A stretch of DNA of 64,000 bases from Planctomycetota bacterium. Lineage in GTDB: Bacteria > Planctomycetota > Planctomycetia > Planctomycetales > Planctomycetaceae. Shown here in pieces: positions 43,605 through 51,800 of the stretch (positions are counted from its first letter, which is position 1; each line of letters begins with the position of its first letter). The notes beneath the pieces were generated by a model that worked only from the letters and a program-made list of their open reading frames with translations, was not told where the DNA came from and did not search any database. Location of the stretch: the NCBI GenBank assembly GCA_018242525.1, contig JAFEBS010000063.1, positions 30,652-94,651 on the forward strand. Reading direction: 5' to 3'. Made by a program: the position numbers and the translations under genes.

Positions 43605-44267
43605 ATGTGGGTCAAGATTTGCGGGATTCGAGACGAGGTGACGGCCGACCAGGTTTGTCGGCTGGCTCCCGATGCCATCGGACTCAATTTTTATTCCAAG
43701 TCGCCGCGCTGCGTCGCGCGTGATGTCGCGGTTCGCATTGCGGCGATTTCAGGTGAGCGGATCCAGCGGGTCGGTGTGTTTGTCAATCAGACTGTGGATG
43801 AGATTGAGGACCTTGTGATCGCCTGTCGGCTGACGGCGGTGCAACTGCATGGGGACGAGACTGCGTCACAGGTTGCGGAGGTTGTGGGACGATTGCCCGG
43901 ACTGCCGCTCTATCGGGCTTGGCGCATGGCTGGCGATTCGGTGGATGACCTGGCGATCCATTTGCGGGATTGTCGGTCGCTGGGGGTTATTCCCGCCGGA
44001 TGCCTGATTGATTCGCGGGTACAGGGGGCATTTGGCGGAACGGGACATGCCGTGCCGTGGGACGCCTTGGCCCGAAGCTATGATCCCGGATGGCCTGCGA
44101 TGATCCTGGCGGGCGGGTTGACGCCGGAAAACGTTGCCAGCGCCATTCGCATTGTGCGACCCTGGGGTGTTGACGTCGCCAGCGGGGTCGAAGCCGCCCC
44201 AGGCGTCAAAGACCTGGATCTGGTTCGGCAGTTTATTGAGCACGCCCGAACGACTTCAGCCGGGTGA
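43605..44267 (+). CDS. trpF: Phosphoribosylanthranilate isomerase
   Basis: The 220-residue TIM-barrel enzyme performs the third step of tryptophan synthesis. It begins MWVKICGIRDE with the catalytic Cys6. The C-terminal phosphate loop follows AMILAGGLTPENVASAI, and Asp136 in LIDSRVQGAFGGTG is the general acid. The start at 43605 is chosen because the family begins one residue before KICGI. No other trp genes are nearby. Its last 35 bp overlap the convergent lipoprotein gene. Confidence 0.93.
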   Translation: MWVKICGIRDEVTADQVCRLAPDAIGLNFYSKSPRCVARDVAVRIAAISGERIQRVGVFVNQTVDEIEDLVIACRLTAVQLHGDETASQVAEVVGRLPGLPLYRAWRMAGDSVDDLAIHLRDCRSLGVIPAGCLIDSRVQGAFGGTGHAVPWDALARSYDPGWPAMILAGGLTPENVASAIRIVRPWGVDVASGVEAAPGVKDLDLVRQFIEHARTTSAG

Positions 44268-45003
44268 GTACGCCACCGGATTCCGTTTCCCCCTCGGCGG
44301 TCTTGACGACCCCTTCTTCATACACCCGCGTCGTCAGTTCATCCAGCATTGGTTCGTAGGACCAGCAGCGCGCGGTCCAGTGTCGATTGCGGTGCACTTC
44401 CAGGCGGGATTCCGGATCGTGCGGCTTACCGCGTTCGTCGAAGAATCCATGCGACTTCAATTCGTCCAGGATTCGATCCAGTTCGGACTTGGGAAGATCC
44501 AGTTCCGAATACGTTTCACCGGGTTGCAGGGGGGGAGGCGGCCGGTAGAACCAGCGTTCGCGCAGCGTGGATTGTCGCTCGATTCGTGAATCGATTCTCT
44601 GTTCCAGTTGTTCGCCCCAGGATTCTCGCTCGCATTCATGTCCGCATTCGACCGGCATGAAATGCAACGTCACGCGGGCATAATCAGGACTGCCATTCGG
44701 GTGCGGACATTCGATCCGCAATTCGGTTTTCGACCAGCAGACATTCTGGAATGACGGGGCATCGGAGGAGACCTGTGCGGCCGTTTGGACAATCTCTGAC
44801 CCGGCCGTGCGGGGATTTCCCGGACTCACCGAAAACAGCGGGCCCGAGGCCGGATGAGCGCGATAAATGATCTCCAGCCGCTCCACACTCGATGGCGAGT
44901 GACGGGTCAATTGAAGGGCCGAACTGCGGCAGGATGCAAGCACAACGGGCGCCAACGCCATCAAAATGGTAAAAGACTTCAGCAAGGAGTTTTGGAACTT
45001 CAT
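44233..45003 (-). CDS. Putative lipoprotein of unknown function
   Basis: The 256-residue protein has a lipoprotein signal: MKFQNSLLKSF, a hydrophobic stretch, then LASC as lipobox, so it should be attached to a membrane after export. The mature part is charged with several conserved-looking Cys (residues in CECGHECE-like clusters) and no recognised domain. ATG at 45003 is preferred to a start 80 codons further upstream because the signal peptide begins there. It overlaps trpF by 35 bp, tail to tail. Confidence 0.7.
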   Translation of the reverse strand: MKFQNSLLKSFTILMALAPVVLASCRSSALQLTRHSPSSVERLEIIYRAHPASGPLFSVSPGNPRTAGSEIVQTAAQVSSDAPSFQNVCWSKTELRIECPHPNGSPDYARVTLHFMPVECGHECERESWGEQLEQRIDSRIERQSTLRERWFYRPPPPLQPGETYSELDLPKSELDRILDELKSHGFFDERGKPHDPESRLEVHRNRHWTARCWSYEPMLDELTTRVYEEGVVKTAEGETESGGVLTRLKSFGRAQ

Positions 45004-45408
45004 GGATGAGTCTGGCCGGGCTGTCGCGGGGGTCCCGCTGAGATTGATAACGACTGTGATCCGGGCCTCCCCGTACGGAATACACGTTACAATGAGAATT
45101 CCGGGAGTGGACCGTTTCAGCGGTATCGGCATCAAAGTCGTTCGCCCGCAGTTTTCACGGGGCAGGCCGCAGAGTTGAACAATTGGGACGGTCGCAACGG
45201 ACCGAACTGGGAAATGGCTGCCGAATTTCGAGACTTTCAACAAACTTGCTCGGATATACCGTTGAAATCGAGACTTGCATTCCGTCTACAGGTCCGTGCG
45301 GCGATCCAGTCGATAACTGACTGACTGCCCGTCCACCCGAAGTGATCACGGGGTCACCTGTTCATTCCGTTAGACACGCTGAAAATCTCACGGTTTTCAA
45401 AGTTTTGA
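45004..45408. other. Divergent intergenic region
   Basis: The region between the lipoprotein gene and the Gly-Met protein gene holds both promoters. Only the one for the Gly-Met gene was recognised (next entry). I see no gene or repeat in it. Confidence 0.5.
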
Positions 45409-45438
45409 TTGATCGACCCTTTGACCAATGCTTAGAAT
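45409..45438 (+). promoter_or_regulatory. Sigma70-type promoter of the Gly-Met protein gene
   Basis: TTGATC (45409-45414), an 18-bp spacer and TAGAAT (45433-45438; five of six consensus bases). Transcription would begin near 45445, giving a leader of about 110 nt. Confidence 0.55.
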
Positions 45439-45556
45439 CAGGCAGACTGTCTGATGACAGCCCTGAAATCACTTTCCCAAAGATTTGGCAATTCCTGTTT
45501 TTATCGCTGGCAAGTGCGAGCTGCAGTCAGGAAAACTCTGCGAAAAGGAACATCTG

Positions 45557-46498
45557 ATGGTCCGTCGTTCGTCCGCAACCCTGTTCGCCTGTTGCCTCGC
45601 CTGCCTGGGATTGGCGTTGTCATTGGGGACCCCCTCCGAAGTCCAAGCCGTCAACAAGAAGTCCACGGGCAAAAAGACCTCCGCCAAAAAGCCGATTACG
45701 AACCCGAAATTCGACCCCAGTGGCGAAGAAGTCGATTTGTTTGAAGCGATGGAAGCCGGCCAGGTCGATGCCAAAATGATCCCCAAAGACGCTTTGGGGG
45801 GGACCGTATTCATCGAAAACCTGACCGACAAGCCCCTGAATGTCAAAGTGCCTGAAGCCGTGATTGGTATCCCCATGAACGCCCAGATGGGTATGGGGGG
45901 GATGGGCATGGGCGGCATGGGTGGCATGGGTGGCATGGGCGGCATGGGCGGCATGGGCGGTATGGGCGGCGGCCAGCAGATGATGGGTGGCGGCATGGGT
46001 GGCGGCATGGGTGGTATGGGCGGTGGCATGGGCGGCATGGGAGGCGGGATGGGTGGCATGGGCGGCGGCGGCGGTGGATTCTTCTCGATTCCGCCAGAAC
46101 GTGTCGTTGCCGTGAAGTTCAACTCCGTCTGCCTGCAGCATGGGCGACCCGATCCAACCGCGGCGAACCGATATCGTCTGATCCCGGTCGCCCGCGTCAG
46201 CAAGGATCCCGTTCTGTATGAATTGCTGTCGACCGTGGGGAGTGGCAAGGTCGATCCTCAGGCTGCTCAGGCGGCCGCCTGGACGATTTCCGACAAGATG
46301 AGCTTCCAGCAATTGGCTGCAAAGTCGGTTGAGCATCTGGGCGGTCAACCTTCGACCCCATACTTTACACCACAGCAATTGATGGGCGCCCAGCAGTTGC
46401 TGGCATATGCCGTCGAGCGCTCTGCCAACCGCAAGGAAGATGCTCCATCGGCCAAACAGGAAGAACCGCGAACGGCACGGGCAGAAGCAGCCAAGTAG
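45557..46498 (+). CDS. Secreted Gly-Met repeat protein
   Basis: The 313-residue protein has a signal peptide (RSSATLFACCLACLGLALSL), a Lys-rich mature N terminus, a domain around 60-105 (GGTVFIENLTDKPLNVKVPE), then about 65 residues of GMGGMG repeats broken once by GGQQMM. The C-terminal domain has a Cys (FNSVCLQHGRPDP). ATG at 45557 follows AAAAGGA. Short Gly-Met repeats are seen in planctomycete exported proteins. The Met-rich tract could bind copper or form a flexible linker; both are guesses. Confidence 0.82.
   Translation: MVRRSSATLFACCLACLGLALSLGTPSEVQAVNKKSTGKKTSAKKPITNPKFDPSGEEVDLFEAMEAGQVDAKMIPKDALGGTVFIENLTDKPLNVKVPEAVIGIPMNAQMGMGGMGMGGMGGMGGMGGMGGMGGMGGGQQMMGGGMGGGMGGMGGGMGGMGGGMGGMGGGGGGFFSIPPERVVAVKFNSVCLQHGRPDPTAANRYRLIPVARVSKDPVLYELLSTVGSGKVDPQAAQAAAWTISDKMSFQQLAAKSVEHLGGQPSTPYFTPQQLMGAQQLLAYAVERSANRKEDAPSAKQEEPRTARAEAAK
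45886..46078 (+). repeat. In-frame Gly-Met codon repeats
   Basis: About 190 bp made of GGC/GGT-ATG-GGC units, often GGTGGCATG or GGCGGCATG, inside the Gly-Met protein gene. Unit spacing is 6-9 bp. Such tracts change length easily by slippage, always in steps of three bases. Confidence 0.85.
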
Positions 46499-46526
46499 TC
46501 CTCCTGTTGCTCAATTGAATCGATCC

Positions 46527-46560
46527 GCGGGCTCGCCATTGCCATGGCGGGCCCGCTATC
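46527..46560 (+). terminator. Hairpin after the Gly-Met protein gene
   Basis: GCGGGCTCGCCA and TGGCGGGCCCGC form a 12-bp stem with one G-T pair around a 6-base loop, followed by TATCATTT. The T run is weak, so termination is likely but not sure. Confidence 0.6.
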
Positions 46561-46602
46561 ATTTGCGGGGCGGACAAACGGAATTTGGAAGTGAGTCTTT
46601 CG

Positions 46603-47043
46603 ATGCTGGATTCTGGACACGCTTGGATGTTTCCATGGAAGGCGTTTCGCCTGTCGTGCGTGGGAACAGTGGTGGGACTGGGGGTCTCGATTTCGATGGA
46701 GCTCCAAGCGACCGAGCCAGGGAAGATCCCACCGGCTGCCAAGAAAGACGTGGATTTCGTGAAGGAGATCCAGCCGTTGTTTCGTGACACCTGCCATAAG
46801 TGTCACGGTTCGTCGCGCAAAGAGGCCGGGTTGCGACTTGATCGCAGGGATGATGCCTTGAATGGCGGCGACAGTGGTCCGTTGTTTGTCGTGGGAAAAA
46901 GCGCAGAGAGCCTGTTGATCAAGTATGTGGCGGGCGTCGATCCGGATGTGGTGATGCCACCCGAGGGCGAACGACTTTCGGATGAACAGATCGGCCTGAT
47001 ACGCGCGTGGATCGACCAGGGCGCCAAGTGGCCGAAGGATTGA
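46603..47043 (+). CDS. Planctomycete-type cytochrome c domain protein
   Basis: The roughly 146-residue protein has an N-terminal membrane/signal segment (SCVGTVVGLGVSISM), then a single haem-binding CHKCHGS near residue 65 and the usual distal loop VVMPPEGERLSDEQIGLIRA, followed by a short C terminus. It is the domain found at the N terminus of DUF1549/DUF1553 proteins, here as a stand-alone electron carrier of the periplasm. The start is unsure: TTG at 46585, GTG at 46591 or ATG at 46603. It may share a transcript with the Gly-Met gene. Confidence 0.82.
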   Translation: MLDSGHAWMFPWKAFRLSCVGTVVGLGVSISMELQATEPGKIPPAAKKDVDFVKEIQPLFRDTCHKCHGSSRKEAGLRLDRRDDALNGGDSGPLFVVGKSAESLLIKYVAGVDPDVVMPPEGERLSDEQIGLIRAWIDQGAKWPKD

Positions 47044-47135
47044 ATTACTCGATCGGTTCACGAGTTGAAAGTCGCGGCGAGAGGATTCGACGCGGCAGGG
47101 ACGGTCGGTGTCGGTCCTGGAACTGTGCTGAAATG

Positions 47136-47165
47136 AAAAACGCGTGGGGTACATCCCACGCGTTT
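47136..47165 (-). terminator. Bidirectional terminator between the cytochrome c and BBP7 genes
   Basis: AAAAACGCGTGGG and CCCACGCGTTT form a stem around a short loop, with A-rich and T-rich ends, so it can stop both convergent transcripts. It lies 25 bp after the BBP7 stop codon. Confidence 0.8.
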
Positions 47166-47190
47166 GGATCGGCATCAGAAGCCGCGTCTG

Positions 47191-48501
47191 CTAGAACCTC
47201 AATTCCGCCCCGACAGACAGGCCCTGGATGACCGAATCGGTGAATGTCGGCTTGAACAGGCCGCTGCCGCCGGTGCCCAGGTTGTAGCCGATCGAATCGT
47301 AGGGACGGGACAGCGAACCAGCCCACATCAGGTTGTACGCGACAAACACATGTGCATACTGCGAGATGTTGATTCGAGAATACACTTTCAGGTCCGCGAT
47401 CGGTGCAAACACGGTTCCTTTCGTGTGATTGCTGGAATTGATCGGGGCATTGATTGTGGAGAGCGATGCACTGTACGAGTTCACGCCGAGCATGATCTTT
47501 GGTTCTGCTCCAAACGTCACCTTGGAGATGGTGGCTTCGGCTCGCACACCAAACTGAGGGCCGTACGAATTGTTGTTGCTCAGTGAATACGAAGCTCGAT
47601 GTGCCGGAACGGTTGTGACTGGATTCGTGGTCGGGTCTGTCACCAGCGAAAAATCACCGAACTGCGAGAGGGATTCAAAGTAATTGAAGTACCGGAAGCC
47701 CAGCATCGGGCTGAACGTCAGAATGTCGCCGGTTCCCGCATTGGGTGCGTCCAGGATGTAGTTGGCTTCCGTGCCCCAGATGCTGGTTTGCATGATGGCG
47801 TCGTAGCTGGTGGTGTACAGCATGTTGCCGGGAATCCCAGCCACGGTGACCGGCTGACCAATAAAGGTTGCCGGGATCGCGAACAATACAGGGGGGACGG
47901 ACAGCAGGTCGGCAGGGACTTCCTGCGTGATCAACGAGGTCCCATCCAGATGATTCTTGCGATTCTGCAGGATGAACGCCGACATTTCAAAGTTACCTGG
48001 TCCGACGGGAAGTCCCATCGTGGCGCGAAAGCCATTGATGTTCTTCAGTTGGAACTGATCCGTCGAAGGGACAATTGCCTGGGCGGGGTTGCCCGTCAGC
48101 GGATTGGAGTTAATCAGGTACGTGTTCGGAGCCAGGGGGAACTGCAACGTGGATGGAATGGGACTGGTTGGAGTACCGCCCAGCAGTACGTTTCCGGGCG
48201 AACTGGCTGTCCACAACAGGTACTCGCCCCGGTAGTACGAGTGCCGGAACAGGTTCTTCAACGCGGTCTCCAACGGAGAATCCTCGTGCATGAATCCCAA
48301 ATCATCGGGAAGCTGCTCGTAGATCGTGTTGGATGGTCCCTGTGGAGGCATGGGATAGCCCGATCCTGGCGGCATCGGAGGTTGTCCCTGCCAGGCACCC
48401 TGAGGTGCCGGGCCATAGCCATACCCGCCTTGAGCGTGACAGAACCCCGGAATGAGGGCCGCCAGCACAAAGAGCGAACCAAGCGTCATTCGCCCGGACA
48501 T
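47191..48501 (-). CDS. BBP7-family outer-membrane beta-barrel protein
   Basis: The 436-residue protein has a signal peptide (GSLFVLAALIPGFCHAQG), a Gly/Pro/Tyr/Gln-rich segment (about 24-55), and the family start YYRGEYLLWTASSPG, typical of BBP7 (PF07585). Alternating hydrophobic strands continue to the C terminus, which ends in Phe (VGAELRF), as outer-membrane proteins often do. It probably forms a channel or surface barrel. It lies 390 bp after the beta-helix protein on the same strand. Confidence 0.85.
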   Translation of the reverse strand: MSGRMTLGSLFVLAALIPGFCHAQGGYGYGPAPQGAWQGQPPMPPGSGYPMPPQGPSNTIYEQLPDDLGFMHEDSPLETALKNLFRHSYYRGEYLLWTASSPGNVLLGGTPTSPIPSTLQFPLAPNTYLINSNPLTGNPAQAIVPSTDQFQLKNINGFRATMGLPVGPGNFEMSAFILQNRKNHLDGTSLITQEVPADLLSVPPVLFAIPATFIGQPVTVAGIPGNMLYTTSYDAIMQTSIWGTEANYILDAPNAGTGDILTFSPMLGFRYFNYFESLSQFGDFSLVTDPTTNPVTTVPAHRASYSLSNNNSYGPQFGVRAEATISKVTFGAEPKIMLGVNSYSASLSTINAPINSSNHTKGTVFAPIADLKVYSRINISQYAHVFVAYNLMWAGSLSRPYDSIGYNLGTGGSGLFKPTFTDSVIQGLSVGAELRF

Positions 48502-48891
48502 GTTCGCGTTCCTGAAGGAGCAAAAAAACTCGTCAATGGTCCGTCACACTCGGTGTGTAGGACACGCGCAACCGTACCGACTTTGACGGTTGTAGTATGA
48601 GTATCGGTCGTGACGAGAGTATCTCTTGGGCAAATTCTGACAATCAAATCGGCTTCCGAAAGAATGTTCGACCGATTTTGACAGGGCGCATGCAGAGCCC
48701 GGACGCTCTACGGCATTTTTCGCAAGTGGCACTGCCGCCAGCAGTAACTGCTGACTGCTTGGAACCGCGATTCGATTTCGCGGACGCGGCTGACCGATGA
48801 TGTCATCCACGTCCGGGATGCCCGTCGCATCTGCCGTCAACAGATCTGCAGCCCCTTCAGGCTGCAGATCGGGTTGACAGGATTGCCGCGA
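48502..48891. other. Gap between BBP7 and autotransporter genes with a perfect hairpin
   Basis: GATCTGCAGCC (48843-48853) and its exact inverse (48860-48870) form an 11-bp stem around CCTTCA, 22 bp past the end of the beta-helix protein gene. No T run follows on the minus strand, so it is either a weak terminator or an mRNA-stabilising structure. The BBP7 promoter should lie in the rest; no certain one was found and no gene is seen. Confidence 0.55.
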
Positions 48892-51800
48892 TTACGGAAC
48901 CGGGTTGCCATTGACGCTGATGGTTCCGTTGATCCCCGTGGTGGGGGATGAGAACCAGGGAGCGATGGACAGGAACTGGTTGTTGATCGAGATGCTGTTG
49001 TCGACCGTACCAAACAGATTCAAAGTTCCTGCGGTCACCGACAGGATATTGATACCAAACTCGTTGGCGAAGAAATTCCCCTGGTTGGTCAGGGCAATGG
49101 TATTGCCATTGATGTCGACCGTCGACGGCCCGGCCACGGTGGTGAATTGAATGGCCTGGTTATCCGAACCGGTCATGTTGATCGTATTGTTGAAGATACT
49201 GACGAACGAATTGGCCCCCAGATTGAATCTCATACCGTAATTGGCAACCGCTCCGAGGATGTTGTTGGGCTGGTTGGTGGTGAAGACGTTGCCAAAGTAT
49301 CCATCCAGGCTTCCGATCTGAATGTTCGCCGGGCCGCCATTCGTCGTAACGTCCAGGCCCGTGGTTCCGTCGTTGGTCGGCGAGTTAAAGTTGTTGCCGG
49401 CAATCCGGAACACGGACGAATCGGTCGGGGATTGCAGGTTCAAGACCAGTCCCTCTGCATTCGTGATGCCATAGTTGAACGTATTGCCTTCGATTGTTCC
49501 GCGGGCCACCTGGCCATTCCAGTCGACGCGCATGTCAGACAGTGGCGTGCCTGGGGTGACCCCGTTGGCAACTGCGACCGAAATCTGGTTGTTGACAGCC
49601 GTCAGGTTCAGGATGGATCCGATGCCGCCAGATTCCGTTCGGATCAGCACACCATCATCCGTGGTCGGCGCAGTTCCGGCGGCCGCAGGGCCCCGATTCT
49701 CATTCACCCCGGCAGCGAACGCGGGCGTAAATGTGTGGACGATGGTGTTTCCAGCGGTTCCTCCTGCCCCGAGATTGACCGTGTAGGAGCCAAGAGTCGA
49801 GGCAGTGAACAGGACTTGCTGAGTGCCCGATGGCGAGGTCAGGCCGTTTCCAGTAATGGTGCTTCCCTGCATCGTAAAGATCGGAGCGACCGTCTGCAGT
49901 GTTCGGGTCGCCTGGGTGAGGGGCACCGCGACGGCGTAGACGTTGACGCCGAATTTGTCGTTACCTGTCACCTGATTGTTCAGGACAGTCAGGCTGGGTG
50001 TCGTGGCGAAGATCCCGTTCTGGTGGTTCCCAGTAACGTTCATGTCTCTAAACTGGACCGACTCGGAATTCAGGACGAAGATCCCGTCGAGGGTGGAACC
50101 TTGAATCAAACCGCCGCTGCCCAGAGCATTGCCGACCCCATTGACACTGAAAATCGTCGGGTGAACCGTGGTCGCATTCGTATTCACCTTGCTGCCCACT
50201 CCGACGTTGTTGGACAGGAAGATACCGTCCTCCACCGAGTTTCTGGAACTGACCGAAGTCAGACTGACACCGATGACCGAGTTCGAGATCGAAACGGCCG
50301 GACCACCCTGCGAAAAGATGTTTCCCGAGCCAATGCTCAGTCCGATTGCGGGAGCGACGCTCGTGGTGGTGATCACCGGAGGCTGAGTTCCGACGTTGTT
50401 GGCATATAGCGCGGTGCCATTGCCCACCAGACTGTTCTGATTGATATTCAGCAGTTGGATGGAGACGCTGGTCGGATTGTTGACGACATTCAAACCAGCG
50501 CCGCTGGAGATTGGCAGGGTCACCGGTCCCTGGGCCGCCAGGATGTTCAACGATCTGAACGTCGCGTCGCCTGCAATTCGTGGGGACAGGAGCGCGATCA
50601 GGTTGTCGTGGATGTCAACCGCTGAAAACAGGCTGCCTGTGGTGTTGGCGACTGTTGTATTGCCGCTGAACACAACCGAGTGATCGACATGGACAATCTG
50701 GATGCCGCGCTGACCACGATTGTCGATGCTCACGTCGCCGAAGGTGACCTGGCCTTGATTCGAAGCCGGCGTTGCCGCTCCGAACAGCGGGTTTCCGACG
50801 AGAATACTGTCCAGGGCGATCTGCTGGATGTTTGTGACACCCGAGGTTCGGAACGCTCCGGTGTTTGGTGATGTCAAACCAATCTGGATCCCGTTTCCAC
50901 CGCCGCCAGTAATCTGGATCTGATTGGGACTGGAACTTGCCTGCAGTGCCAGGAACGACGCGTTTCCGGAACTACCCTCATAGTCGATCGCCGCCTGAAC
51001 CGGGGCTCCATTGGCCGAGATCGAAACTGGTTCGAGGAACGAGACGTTCCCTGCGTTGTTCAGCATCGTCACGCCGCCCGCATTACGATTGGTGATTCGA
51101 ATTCCAGGTGCCAATGTTCCATTCACAGGATTGGGAAGGAAGAATCGGACGTTGGAAATCAGGTTGGGAGTCACCGTGGAATCCGCCTGCAGGTTTTGAA
51201 TGTGAATCGCATCGCTGGCGGGGTTGTCGATCCCGATGCCGCCAACAAAGTTGATTTGCCCCAGCCCCATCGCCGGTGTCAACGCGGTGGCGGCCGTGCC
51301 TTCGATGTCGATGGCGCGACCCGTTGTGTCGGCGCTGATGGCGGTGTTCAGAAGCGTCGCCGAATCGATCGTGACCTGCCCATCAATGTTGTTCAACAGA
51401 ATCCCGCCGCCTGTTTTGGCGGCCACGGTGGCTGTGGCAAACGTTCCGTCGTTGATGTCGGATCCCGTCATGTCCACAACACCGCCACGCAGCAGTCCAT
51501 CAATGAAGACTGCATGACCCGCGGTATTGTTAATGGCACTGCGTTTCAAGGTGAACGGCTCAGCACCAAACAGGAGTGTGCCGGTTCCACCCACAACATG
51601 CAGACTGTTGATGGAGGTGTTGACGTTTCCAACATTGTTGATCGTGGTGCCGAGCATCGTGACGGTACCTGTCAGATTGTTCAGGAAGACACCGTCGCCG
51701 CCGGCGAAATTAATGTCGTCCTGATTGACGCGCACGTTGGCGACCCCATCGCCGAAGACTCCGACGCCAGTCGGACCGCTGCTGGCAACAGTCGGGTCGC

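Noticed and set aside
49147..50409. 420-codon plus-strand open frame inside the autotransporter gene
   Set aside because: The beta-helix repeats of the real gene produce open antisense frames; no motif, start site or promoter supports it.
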